64,000 nucleotides of DNA, taken from positions 62,001 through 126,000 of the forward strand of contig NZ_WBOS01000006.1 in the NCBI RefSeq assembly GCF_008923245.1, written 5' to 3'. The notes beneath the pieces were generated by a model. That model saw only the letters and a program-made list of their open reading frames with translations. It did no database searches and was not told the DNA's origin. Shown piece by piece: positions 55,715 to 63,831 of the stretch; the stretch's first letter is position 1; every line of letters begins with the position of its first letter. The position numbers and the translations under genes were made by a program. Source of the stretch: Cytobacillus depressus (lineage in GTDB: Bacteria; Bacillota; Bacilli; Bacillales; Cytobacillaceae).

Positions 55715-55864
55715 AAACTAACCTATCGGCGACGGGATGGAAATTTCAAAAGTAAAGAAATAAAAAAAGAAAATCTGAGGACTTTAAGATCTAGCAGCCA
55801 AAACAGGCAGCTTTCTCGTGTTTAAATAAAGAGGCCAGGTTTGAACAACATTGGAGGGAACACT

Positions 55865-56017
55865 TTGAAGTGGAAAGTGAATAAAAATAAGAAAACTATA
55901 TTGTTATTAATCATCATTATTTTTTTCATTGCTGGTCTACTTGATATTAAATATGAAGGGTTATTCTTTCAACTCTTACCAACATCCATACAGTCATATT
56001 TAGCTGATATTTTGTAA
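55865..56017 (+). CDS. Small single-helix membrane protein (50 aa)
   Basis: A 50-residue frame begins with TTG behind TGGAGGGA: MKWKVNKNKK, then the membrane helix TILLLIIIIFFIAGLLDI, and a short outer tail ending SYLADIL. The ribosome binding site, positive N-terminus and clean helix support a real gene. The function is unknown. Confidence 0.6.
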   Translation: MKWKVNKNKKTILLLIIIIFFIAGLLDIKYEGLFFQLLPTSIQSYLADIL

Positions 56018-56106
56018 TATACAAGGAAAAGTGTTCGGTTAATTGGATGACCTGTAAAATGGAAATCATAGAATAGTTTTTACTATTTAAAGGTTTGACC
56101 AAAAAA

Positions 56107-56153
56107 GAATAGGTCTGCATTCGAATTTCATGCAAACCTATTTTGTTTTTTAA
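56107..56153. terminator. Terminator between convergent genes
   Basis: AATAGGTCTGCAT and ATGCAAACCTATT form the stem, with TTTGTTTTTT on the plus strand and A-rich sequence before it. It can serve the small membrane gene and the convergent flavodoxin-like gene. Confidence 0.85.
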
Positions 56154-56155
56154 TT

Positions 56156-56704
56156 CTATTCGTTTTCAGTTAATTTTTTTCGAAGTTGAGTAGCTGCGAA
56201 AATTGCCTCTTTGTCTTGAATTACTTCTTCAGGTTTGTTTCCACTTCCAATAATATAACCGGCAAACTCGATTCCCATAAAATCAAAAATGTAATTAAAT
56301 TGCTGAATCATTGGCAGTCCCTTTATACGAGGGGCGTCTCCTCCAACAGCAATAACAAATGCTTTTTTTGAAGCCATTTTATTCTTGAAATCAGGATATT
56401 TAGGATCCCTTAAGGTTTGTGACCATCGATCGATAAAGTTTTTCATTGTTCCTGACATGCTATACCAGTAAATCGGGGTAGAGAATATAAATATGTCATT
56501 TAGAAGAATCTGTTCAATGATGGAATTATAATCATCATTTCTTTCCTGAAATCCATCTTTTGAATGCCGCATATCTATAATTGGCTCGATATTATATTCT
56601 TTTAAGTAAATCTTTTCGGCAATTATATCCTGAATTACGTAGTCTGTCAGCATCTCCGTATTGCCATTAGGACGGGTCCCTCCATAAATTACTGCAATTT
56701 TCAT
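56156..56704 (-). CDS. NAD(P)H-dependent FMN reductase / flavodoxin-like protein
   Basis: 182 residues, flavodoxin-like fold. The FMN phosphate loop is VIYGGTRPNGNTEML, the second loop STPIYWYSMSGTMKNFIDRW is typical of the NADPH-dependent FMN reductase family, and AVGGDAPRIKG lies near residue 120. It probably reduces flavin, quinone or nitro compounds with NAD(P)H. AAAGGAGAA precedes the ATG. It stands alone. Confidence 0.87.
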   Translation of the reverse strand: MKIAVIYGGTRPNGNTEMLTDYVIQDIIAEKIYLKEYNIEPIIDMRHSKDGFQERNDDYNSIIEQILLNDIFIFSTPIYWYSMSGTMKNFIDRWSQTLRDPKYPDFKNKMASKKAFVIAVGGDAPRIKGLPMIQQFNYIFDFMGIEFAGYIIGSGNKPEEVIQDKEAIFAATQLRKKLTENE

Positions 56705-57007
56705 CTATCATTTCTCCTTTCGGCTATTTACAGTATTGTCTAGTTGATTCTTTATTACTTATCTTATATTTCATTTGAAAATCGTTAAAGATACTTCTTT
56801 TGATTAGTTCAATCGAAAAAAGCGATTGCAAAAAGCTGCAGGGTAAGTTTCTACAATAAGTAGGGCAGTTTCATATAGTAGGGCATCTCATCAAATTTTA
56901 ATGATCTTATTATGTTTGTCTCATTTAAGGAGTCTATCATTATAAACAAGGAACAAGTTACTGACTTATAAAAAGATATTAAATAAAAATGTTGGAGGTT
57001 GTTTACT
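56705..57007. other. Intergenic stretch, nothing recognised
   Basis: About 300 AT-rich bases between divergent genes. They must hold the promoters of both, but I see no strong hexamer pair or operator. Confidence 0.4.
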
Positions 57008-57229
57008 ATGATGACTAATTTTAATATAGAAAAAACATTATTTAAAAACCAATTCGCTGAAAGATATCAGTTTATATTAAATTATAAAGGAAATGATTTT
57101 AAAGGTCTTTATCATAATGGAGAGATTACGTGGTTTCATCCTCAACCTATAAATTATCTTAAGGAAAAACATTTAGACAAAATCGAATCTAAAGTTCAAA
57201 AGAAAATGAAAAAACAATTATTACATTAA
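57008..57229 (+). CDS. YheE/DUF5342-like small protein
   Basis: A 73-residue protein. The segment FILNYKGNDFKGLYHNGEITWFHPQP matches the YheE/DUF5342 pattern of a short beta domain, followed by a charged helix (KEKHLDKIESKVQKKMKKQL). GGAGG lies 9 nt before the ATG at 57008. Bacilli carry such proteins without known function. A strong terminator follows. Confidence 0.7.
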   Translation: MMTNFNIEKTLFKNQFAERYQFILNYKGNDFKGLYHNGEITWFHPQPINYLKEKHLDKIESKVQKKMKKQLLH

Positions 57230-57249
57230 ATAACATTTATAAAGCGAAA

Positions 57250-57290
57250 AAAACTACCCTCTTGAAAAAAATCAAGGGGGTAGTTTTTTT
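57250..57290 (+). terminator. Terminator of the YheE-like gene
   Basis: AAACTACCCTCTTGA and TCAAGGGGGTAGTTT form the stem, followed by a T-run. Confidence 0.92.
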
Positions 57291-57368
57291 ACTTTCTTAT
57301 TTACAGAATATCAATACTTTCCATTTACTAGGTTATATATTAAAAAGGGTTTTTATCACTTTTCCCAC

Positions 57369-58298
57369 TTAGGATTCAAATATAATCTTCCCTGTAACAC
57401 TGAGATCGTATCCATTTAATTGTTCTAATTGAGAGCGATATTCTTTAGAGCTAACGGCCTCTTTAATTACTTTAAGCAATTGCAAGTTTTCTTTTGTTTT
57501 TAAAATGACTAGATCATATTGCTCCTTGATTAATGGAATGAAGTCCACATTAACCATTTTTGCGACGTTTTCAATTCCTACACCTGCATCAGCTTGCCCA
57601 CTAGCCACGGCTGAAGCTACGGAAAAATGACTAGTCAAGTCATTTTCATAACCCCTTAGTGAATCTGCAGAGATACCATGTATTCTCAGTTGCTCGTCTA
57701 GTAAAACCCTTGCTCCTGACCCTTTTTCACGATTCACAATCGTAATCTGCGACTGAGCTAAATCACTCCAGCCTTTTATGTTCAGAGGATTTCCTTGTTT
57801 TACATAAATCCCTGCATTTCTACAAACTAAATTAATGAGTATAAATGGCTGACTCACCAATAGACGCTTGACATAGGGGAGATTATATTCACCTGTATCG
57901 CCATCATACAAATGGACACTAACAATGTCGCATTCCCCATTATACATGGATACAAGACTGTTTAAGCTACCATTATATGATCTTAAAGGAGTAAGGGATG
58001 TATGTTTTTCAATATATTTACTTAACATATCTAAAACGACGTCCTGGCCACTAATTACTACTTGTTTATTATTATTTTGAGACACCTTATTCTCCGCTGA
58101 AAAATAGTTATCTTCCTGAACAATACCTGTTCTATTTTTCGATTTATATCTTTCAAGATCCTGTTGGTCTACCCTCATTTGTCTGCCAACTCTAAAAGCC
58201 ACAAGCTCCTCTTTTTTGATTAAATCATAAACGGTCAATTTCGATATCTTCAGTAATTGTGAAACCTCTTCAATTGTATATGATGAGTTATTATTCAT
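57369..58298 (-). CDS. HTH plus periplasmic-binding-fold regulator of molybdate genes
   Basis: The 309-residue protein has an N-terminal excisionase/MerR-like helix-turn-helix (YTIEEVSQLLKISKLTVYDLIKK, RVGRQMRVDQQDLERY). It is followed by a PBP-fold domain (VVISGQDVVLDMLSKYIEKH, YNGECDIVSVHLYDGDTGEY, IVNREKGSGARVLLDEQL, GQADAGVGIENVAK). The same build occurs in B. subtilis YvgK beside modA/modB. It probably binds molybdate or a molybdopterin compound. ATG at 58298 follows GAGGAG. It is divergent from the ATPase and mod genes. Confidence 0.87.
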   Translation of the reverse strand: MNNNSSYTIEEVSQLLKISKLTVYDLIKKEELVAFRVGRQMRVDQQDLERYKSKNRTGIVQEDNYFSAENKVSQNNNKQVVISGQDVVLDMLSKYIEKHTSLTPLRSYNGSLNSLVSMYNGECDIVSVHLYDGDTGEYNLPYVKRLLVSQPFILINLVCRNAGIYVKQGNPLNIKGWSDLAQSQITIVNREKGSGARVLLDEQLRIHGISADSLRGYENDLTSHFSVASAVASGQADAGVGIENVAKMVNVDFIPLIKEQYDLVILKTKENLQLLKVIKEAVSSKEYRSQLEQLNGYDLSVTGKIIFES

Positions 58299-58385
58299 GC
58301 GATCACTCCTCATTTATTATAACTTCATTATTTAATATGGGGAATTTGTTTTTAAAAGATAAACTCTTAATCACGTTATATTATA

Positions 58386-58404
58386 ATAGGTTATAAATAA
58401 CTAT
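58386..58404. promoter_or_regulatory. Candidate operator between regulator and ATPase genes
   Basis: ATAGGTTATAAATAACTAT is a near palindrome of the same GGTTATA/TAACTAT words as the operator before modA (59652-59687). It lies in the divergent gap and is probably read by the same regulator. Confidence 0.5.
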
Positions 58405-58473
58405 AAATGATATTACCTTGTAATGTGTGCATGATGACATTAATCTAAATAACAAGATAAAGGATTGAGAGTT

Positions 58474-59583
58474 ATGGCTGATTTAAAACTACAACACATA
58501 TATAAAAACTACAATAAAAATGTATTAGCAGTAAAAGATTTCAACCTTGATATTAAAGATAGGGAATTTATTGTTTTAGTAGGGCCTTCAGGTTGCGGAA
58601 AATCTACGATATTACGCCTTGTAGCTGGTCTAGAAGATCTCTCACAAGGCGATATTATCATAGAGGGAAAACGTATGAACGATGTTGCGCCAAAAGACCG
58701 TGATATTGCGTTTGTTTTCCAAAACTATGCCCTTTACCCACATATGAACGTATATCATAACATGGCATTTGGATTAAAAAGTCGTAAATTCCCAAAGGAT
58801 GAAATTGATCGCCGTGTCAAAGAGGCTACTCAAGTTCTGGGCCTTGAGGAATATATGAATCGTAAACCAAAGGCTCTTTCAGGCGGGCAGCGTCAACGGG
58901 TAGCATTAGGGCGTGCCATCGTTCGCGATGCAAAAATATTTCTAATGGATGAGCCATTATCAAACTTAGATGCAAAGCTTCGTGCGCAAATGCGTACGGA
59001 AATTATTAAACTGCATCAACGTTTACAGACAACCACTATATACGTTACCCATGATCAAACAGAAGCCATGACTATGGCAACGCGCCTTGTTGTGATGAAT
59101 AATGGTGTGATTCAGCAAGTGGGGGCTCCTGAAGAAATATACGAAAAACCTGAAAATGTGTTTGTTGGAAGCTTTATCGGCTCACCTGCCATGAACTTTT
59201 TTACCGGTATCCTGTCAAAGGGCAAAATGCATATTGGGGATGTTTCTATCGTACTCCCGGAAAGAACGAATCAAAGTCTTCACGAACAGGGGTATGCAAA
59301 CAAAGAAATCACATTGGGGATCCGTCCTGAAGATTTTCGTGATGAATTTGCATTCATTGCAACTTCTTCCGGTTCTATTATCGATGCGAAAGTAGAAGTA
59401 AAGGAGCTCTTGGGAGCAGAAACTCTTATTTACTCACAAATCGCGGGTCAACCATTTATTGCTCGACTCGATGCCCGATCGGATATCAAGCAAGAACAAA
59501 TCCTCCCTCTAGCAATGGATATGAATAAAGTGCACTTTTTTGATTGCAAAACAGAAAATCGGATTTCTTTAGATGGTGAATAG
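58474..59583 (+). CDS. MsmX/UgpC-type ABC transporter ATP-binding protein
   Basis: The 369-residue ATPase has Walker A GPSGCGKST, Q-loop FVFQNYALYPHMNVYHNMAFGL, signature LSGGQRQRVALGRAIVRD, Walker B IFLMDEPLSNLDAKLR, the switch His THDQTEAMTMA and a TOBE domain (GSPAMNFF, LGIRPEDF). This is the multi-task sugar ATPase type (MsmX, UgpC), not a ModC with a MOP domain. It lies between the molybdate regulator and modA/modB, where no modC exists, so it may power molybdate uptake or unlinked sugar importers. ATG at 58474. Confidence 0.9.
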   Translation: MADLKLQHIYKNYNKNVLAVKDFNLDIKDREFIVLVGPSGCGKSTILRLVAGLEDLSQGDIIIEGKRMNDVAPKDRDIAFVFQNYALYPHMNVYHNMAFGLKSRKFPKDEIDRRVKEATQVLGLEEYMNRKPKALSGGQRQRVALGRAIVRDAKIFLMDEPLSNLDAKLRAQMRTEIIKLHQRLQTTTIYVTHDQTEAMTMATRLVVMNNGVIQQVGAPEEIYEKPENVFVGSFIGSPAMNFFTGILSKGKMHIGDVSIVLPERTNQSLHEQGYANKEITLGIRPEDFRDEFAFIATSSGSIIDAKVEVKELLGAETLIYSQIAGQPFIARLDARSDIKQEQILPLAMDMNKVHFFDCKTENRISLDGE

Positions 59584-59651
59584 AAAAAATGAATCGATGT
59601 CTATTTCCTATGAATGAATTTTCTAAAAGGTGTGATAAAAATCATTTCTTT

Positions 59652-59687
59652 TTATAACTGGTTATATTAAGATATAACTAGTTATAA
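59652..59687 (+). promoter_or_regulatory. Inverted-repeat operator before modA
   Basis: TTATAACTGGTTATAT, TAAG, ATATAACTAGTTATAA is a 36-bp inverted repeat with 15 of 16 pairs matching, 30 bp before modA. The position and symmetry suggest the site of the HTH-PBP regulator. Confidence 0.75.
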
Positions 59688-59718
59688 ATAATTATATTTA
59701 CACAGTTGAGGTGAAAAC

Positions 59719-60540
59719 ATGCAAAAATGGTTTAAGTTGGTCAGTATTCTCTTATTATCACTTATGATGGTAGTGGCTTGTTCGAATAACAAGGGCACAG
59801 ACCAAGGTTCAGGCAAGGAGGAAACAAAACCGGCAGCTGAAAGCCAGGAAAAAGTTGAATTAACCATTTCAGCAGCTGCTAGTTTAAAAGATGCAATGGA
59901 TGTGATTCAACATACATATCAAGAAGATCATCCCAATGTCACTTTGGATTTCAACTTTGGAGCCTCTGGTTCTTTACAGCAGCAAATCTCACAAGGAGCG
60001 CCGGTTGATCTATTTTTCTCCGCAGCGGAAGATAAATTTGATTTATTAGTTGAAGAAGGATTAATCGCTAAAGAAGATGGAGTGGACCTTCTTGGAAATT
60101 CACTCGTATTAGTTGTCCCAAAAGGGGATCAATCTATTAAAGGTTTTGAAGAACTTGCAACAGCGGGCTTTGATAAAATTTCAATCGGAACCCCTGAAAC
60201 AGTGCCTGCGGGAAAATACGCAAAAGAGTCTTTTGAAAAGATGGGCATATGGAAAGATGTAGAGCCCAAAGTCGTTTATGCAAAAGATGTCCGTCAAGTA
60301 TTATCCTATGTGGAAACTGGTAATGTAGGCGCCGGAATTGTATACAAAACAGATGCATTGACTTCTGATCAAGTAGAAATTGTCGCAACTGCAAAACCGG
60401 ACACACACACTCCGATTATTTATCCTGTCGGGATCATTAAGGACTCTAAGCATTACGAGGCAGCAAAAGAGTTTTACGATTATTTACTAAGCGATGCTGC
60501 ATTAAAGGTCTTTGAGGAATATGGATTTACTACTAAATAA
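59719..60540 (+). CDS. modA: Molybdate-binding lipoprotein ModA
   Basis: A 273-residue lipoprotein (lipobox VVAC, Cys 21). ModA motifs: LTISAAASLKDAMDVI, FNFGASGSLQQQISQGAPVDLFFSA, LVLVVPKG, IGTPETVPAGKYAKE and GNVGAGIVYKTDA. It captures molybdate or tungstate outside the cell for ModB. The leader contains the inverted-repeat operator. Its 3' end overlaps the modB start. Confidence 0.94.
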   Translation: MQKWFKLVSILLLSLMMVVACSNNKGTDQGSGKEETKPAAESQEKVELTISAAASLKDAMDVIQHTYQEDHPNVTLDFNFGASGSLQQQISQGAPVDLFFSAAEDKFDLLVEEGLIAKEDGVDLLGNSLVLVVPKGDQSIKGFEELATAGFDKISIGTPETVPAGKYAKESFEKMGIWKDVEPKVVYAKDVRQVLSYVETGNVGAGIVYKTDALTSDQVEIVATAKPDTHTPIIYPVGIIKDSKHYEAAKEFYDYLLSDAALKVFEEYGFTTK

Positions 60541-61201
60541 AGATTTCATGCAGCAATTTTTGAGTCCAATCTGGCTATCTTTAAAAATAGCTACTCTATC
60601 TAGTGTTGCCGTTATTATAATTGGAACATTGGCAGGACGATTTTTAGCTAGAAAGCCTTTTAAGGGGAAAGCCATTTTCGAGACGATTCTTATGCTCCCA
60701 ATGGTGCTCCCTCCGACAGTTGTTGGATTTTTTCTTATTGTCGTCTTCGGAAGGAATAGTATGATTGGACAGGCGATCGAATGGATTTTTAAGCAGCCCA
60801 TTATTTTTACCTGGTGGGCAGCTGTTATTGCTTCAATCGTTGTTGCATTTCCACTGATGTATCAGTCCGCAAAGTCGGGATTTCAAGGAGTCAGCCTTGA
60901 TATTGAAGAAGCAGCCAGGATCGATGGAGCAAATGAATGGAGAATTTTCCTGTTCATTTCTATCCCCCTGGCCTCAAGGGCCCTTATTTCGGGAAGTATA
61001 CTAAGCTTTGCACGGGCATTGGGTGAATTCGGTGCTACTTTAATGTTTGCCGGTAACATTCCGGGAAAAACACAGACAATCCCTACAGCGATTTATATAG
61101 CGATTGATTCTGGTAATATGAAAATGGCATGGATGTGGGTGATTGCTATCGTCGTGATTTCCTTCCTGATGCTGCTGACTGTTCGGGGAAAACAAGAATG
61201 A
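60521..61201 (+). CDS. modB: Molybdate ABC transporter permease ModB
   Basis: A 226-residue membrane protein with five to six helices: SPIWLSLKIATLSSVAVIII, MLPMVLPPTVVGFFLIVVFG, the EAA loop EEAARIDGANEWRIFLFISIPLASR, and ALGEFGATLMFAGNIPGKTQT (typical ModB). The ATG at 60521 lies inside the modA end; a TTG at 60512 is possible too. modC is missing downstream, where a terminator ends the operon. Confidence 0.94.
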   Translation: MDLLLNKDFMQQFLSPIWLSLKIATLSSVAVIIIGTLAGRFLARKPFKGKAIFETILMLPMVLPPTVVGFFLIVVFGRNSMIGQAIEWIFKQPIIFTWWAAVIASIVVAFPLMYQSAKSGFQGVSLDIEEAARIDGANEWRIFLFISIPLASRALISGSILSFARALGEFGATLMFAGNIPGKTQTIPTAIYIAIDSGNMKMAWMWVIAIVVISFLMLLTVRGKQE

Positions 61202-61249
61202 TATGTAGGAATTAATTTTTTTTCACCAAAAATAAATACGAGTTTCATG

Positions 61250-61294
61250 AACGCTGGATAACAACCCTTTAATATGTTGTCCGGCGTTTTTTTT
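61250..61294 (+). terminator. Terminator of the mod operon (repeated copy 2)
   Basis: AACGCTGGATAACAA pairs with TTGTCCGGCGTT, followed by eight Ts. The loop side and the upstream words GAGTTTC match the terminator at 39189-39233, about 22 kb away. Confidence 0.9.
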
Positions 61295-61541
61295 ATTTCC
61301 ACCCTGTCCTTTTCTTGAAACTTACATATATGAAGAGTGAGAGCAGTGAGCAAATGGAGATTCCAGATTGGTCGGCCTGCTAAAATCTGCTTGATGGAGC
61401 TTGCATTTATGAAGGAGTATGGGCGGTTTGCGGATTTGGTTGGGTGAGCGGGCAGGAATTAGAATGGAAAGGGTGAATGAATAGTGTTATAGAATAAGAT
61501 TTTCGAATATTAGTAAAGTAAAACGAGTGGGAGTTACAGAA
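61295..61541. other. Intergenic stretch after modB
   Basis: About 250 bases without a gene. One frame (61364-61449) reads IGRPAKICLMELAFMKEYGR, which faintly resembles a transposase N-terminus, but it has no start and cannot be supported. Confidence 0.3.
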
Positions 61542-61877
61542 TCATTTTTGAATAACAACAGGAGTGCCAATCGAAACCCTAGATGATAAATCTAGAACAT
61601 CGTGGTTAAACATTCTAATACACCCATGTGAGACATTCTTACCGATGGAGGCTGGGTTATTGGTTCCGTGGATTCCGTAATGGGGTTTGGACAAACCCAT
61701 CCAAAGCACTCCAAAAGGTCCGCCGGGATGAGGTTGTTTATTGATAATTGTATAAGTCCCGGAAGGTGTGGGGGTCAACATTTTTCCAATCGCAATGGGA
61801 TAAGTTTTTAAAAGCTTATTTCCATCAAACAGTTTTAATTGATGCTTTGACGTCGATACGTTAATCCACTTTGCCAT
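61542..61877 (-). CDS. Minimal L,D-transpeptidase (YkuD domain)
   Basis: A 111-residue protein that is nearly only a YkuD catalytic domain: [59 protein letters not shown], and the catalytic SHGCIRM with its Cys. It forms L,D cross-links in peptidoglycan, perhaps of the spore or cell wall. No signal peptide or LysM is seen, unlike YkuD. The ATG at 61877 follows GGGGTG. Confidence 0.9.
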   Translation of the reverse strand: MAKWINVSTSKHQLKLFDGNKLLKTYPIAIGKMLTPTPSGTYTIINKQPHPGGPFGVLWMGLSKPHYGIHGTNNPASIGKNVSHGCIRMFNHDVLDLSSRVSIGTPVVIQK

Positions 61878-61940
61878 GAAAAACACCCCACACTTTTTTG
61901 AACAGTGTATGAAATACAGGGAGTGTTTGTGACATACAGG

Positions 61941-62178
61941 AGATGCGACAAGCTTTTAAGTTAATTGGAGGAATGGGTGATGAATGCAGAGGAAGTAAAA
62001 GAAGCACTCATCGAATGGGAAAACTTAAGAGCCAATAAGGAAAAACGAAATATATGAGGCAAGAATGAAGGAGCTTCGTGACCAGCTAAGCAATTTGCAA
62101 GGTGAGAGGAGATTAGGCCGGGAGGAAGGTATAACGATTTGGATGGAAAAGAGAGATGGAAGACATCAAGAATTGTAG
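61941..62178 (+). pseudogene. Decayed C-terminus of an Rpn/PD-(D/E)XK-type nuclease-transposase
   Basis: Two frames joined by one shift near 62040 read NAEEVKEALIEWENLRANKE and then IYEARMKELRDQLSNLQGER, RLGREEG. This matches the charged tail typical of Rpn-type recombination-promoting nuclease/putative transposase proteins. The catalytic domain is absent and both frames stop early. It is a relic of a mobile-element-related gene. Confidence 0.55.
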
Positions 62179-62224
62179 GTCAAATTAATTAGCATAATTC
62201 ATACTTATCTTGGAGGGCAAAAAA

Positions 62225-62329
62225 GTGATTACTAAAGCAGATATAATAAATCAACCTCCTTCGGGACAATACAAGGAGATAGGTTTTAATATTGGCACTC
62301 ATTTATTGTGTAGTGAGTTAGCGGCATAA
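62225..62329 (+). CDS. Possible very small protein (34 aa)
   Basis: GTG behind TTGGAGGG opens a 34-residue frame that begins MITKADIINQPPSGQYKEIG and ends CSELAA. The ribosome binding site is strong, but there is no recognisable family. It could be a relic following the decayed nuclease. Confidence 0.35.
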   Translation: MITKADIINQPPSGQYKEIGFNIGTHLLCSELAA

Positions 62330-62367
62330 GTTTACACGTTAGGGAACACTAAAATGAGGTGTTGTCT

Positions 62368-63072
62368 ATGAAAAGAAACATTATCTGGCTATTGGTAATT
62401 TTTCTTCTTGTTATGCCTAATAATGCTGAGGCAAAAGTAGAAGAATATAAAGTCGTTTCAGAGTTACCTGAAGAAAATATCATCTTATATGCTAAGAAAA
62501 AGAATGGATTATTTCAAGATTTCCGTATTCACTTTAAAGGAGAAACATACTTCCGACCTTTTTGGATGAATGTTACAAATCCTACCTATGCTCCAGAGCT
62601 ATTTTACGAAGACATAGACAAAGATGGAAAGAAAGAATTAATCATAACTTTAACGAAAGGATCCGGTTCTGGTGTACGAGTTGAAGAAGTTTATGTCTAT
62701 AGGTATTCCAACGGATTAATTGATATTCTTGTTGATAATCCTTTAGCAATCATCTATAAAAACGTAAAAACAAAATTAACTTCAGAAAAAGCCGAAATTA
62801 TTGTGGGCGACAAAGTATCTATTGTCGATACTAAATCTATAGAACCTTCGCATTTATTTGAGGATATAAGTTTTGGCAGCATTATTGATTATGAAGTAAT
62901 TAACAAAAATCTTATGGTCAGAGTAAGCGGTCAAATCACTCCTGCAATGTTTGTTGGAGATTTTATTATAGTTTATGAATACTGTAATAAAATGTATCAA
63001 GCGAAAACAATTGATTTTATACCATATTTTTCAATTGATACAAATCCTTTTTACGGTCCAGTAAAACATTAA
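62368..63072 (+). CDS. Secreted protein, unknown function
   Basis: A 234-residue protein with a signal peptide (NIIWLLVIFLLVMPNNAEA). The middle segment FYEDIDKDGKKELIITLTKGSGS resembles a VCBS/FG-GAP blade with a DxDxDG calcium loop. The remainder is beta-rich. GAGGTG precedes the ATG at 62368. I do not recognise the full family; a surface beta-propeller fragment or calcium-binding role is only a guess. Confidence 0.65.
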   Translation: MKRNIIWLLVIFLLVMPNNAEAKVEEYKVVSELPEENIILYAKKKNGLFQDFRIHFKGETYFRPFWMNVTNPTYAPELFYEDIDKDGKKELIITLTKGSGSGVRVEEVYVYRYSNGLIDILVDNPLAIIYKNVKTKLTSEKAEIIVGDKVSIVDTKSIEPSHLFEDISFGSIIDYEVINKNLMVRVSGQITPAMFVGDFIIVYEYCNKMYQAKTIDFIPYFSIDTNPFYGPVKH

Positions 63073-63215
63073 GTGAATATTCATCTACCGGGGTGCTTTG
63101 ATCCAAGAAGGATTCATGCAATTTTGTTGAAGTTATTAAACTAGCAGCTTGTTATCGAATTTCCATATTTCTTAGGGACATACCTATTACCCATCAATAT
63201 CTTAGGGGGTTAGCG

Positions 63216-63716
63216 GTGTTGAATGAAATAATTGAAAAAGTGAAAAGAGGACTTAAAGGAATTGAAATCGGATATTTTGATACAGGTCAAAGCTTTGAAG
63301 AGGCAGCGTATTACAACTATTTTAGTGATCCAGATAAGGAAACACGTCGCTATGCGATTGCTGTATTTACAGTGTATTTAGGAAATTGGTATAGCCTTTG
63401 CAGTTTTCCATTTATTAATGCAAAGTCTGATTTGGAAGAGTTTGTTAAAGCATTTATAGAGAATCACCAGCAAATCGAAAAAGACTTCCCTATTATGCAT
63501 GAATATATCATTTCATTTTTAATTAAAATTAAAGAGGAAAATAGTGAAAAGTATACTTACTCGACCTTCGAAATTGCCAATGAACTACACGAGCTTCTAG
63601 AAAGGGAAGTATTAATACCTAAACAATCATATGTAAATAAACGCACACCAATAAAGTATTTCTTGAGAGAAATTAGAGTGAATCCTTTTTTTAAGACTGA
63701 TTTTCTTGAAGAGTAG
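63216..63716 (+). CDS. Hypothetical soluble protein
   Basis: A 166-residue acidic, helical protein beginning MLNEIIEKVKRGLKGIEIGY. GTG start behind TTAGGGGG. No signal peptide or membrane segment. Size and charge would suit an immunity-type protein, but no toxin gene is adjacent, so I leave it unassigned. Confidence 0.6.
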   Translation: MLNEIIEKVKRGLKGIEIGYFDTGQSFEEAAYYNYFSDPDKETRRYAIAVFTVYLGNWYSLCSFPFINAKSDLEEFVKAFIENHQQIEKDFPIMHEYIISFLIKIKEENSEKYTYSTFEIANELHELLEREVLIPKQSYVNKRTPIKYFLREIRVNPFFKTDFLEE

Positions 63717-63831
63717 TGTAAAAGGTAAACTTACAATATACGAAGTTTATGATTTGAAGGATATAATCCGTATTAAAAAATGCGAGTTTAACTAAAAAGT
63801 ATGACAATTAATGATAAAAGGGGGGAGAAAT

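Noticed and set aside
61364..61449. Frame with IGRPAKICLMELAFMKEYGR, transposase-like
   Set aside because: No start codon with signal, no terminal repeats, and the similarity is too weak to call an insertion sequence.
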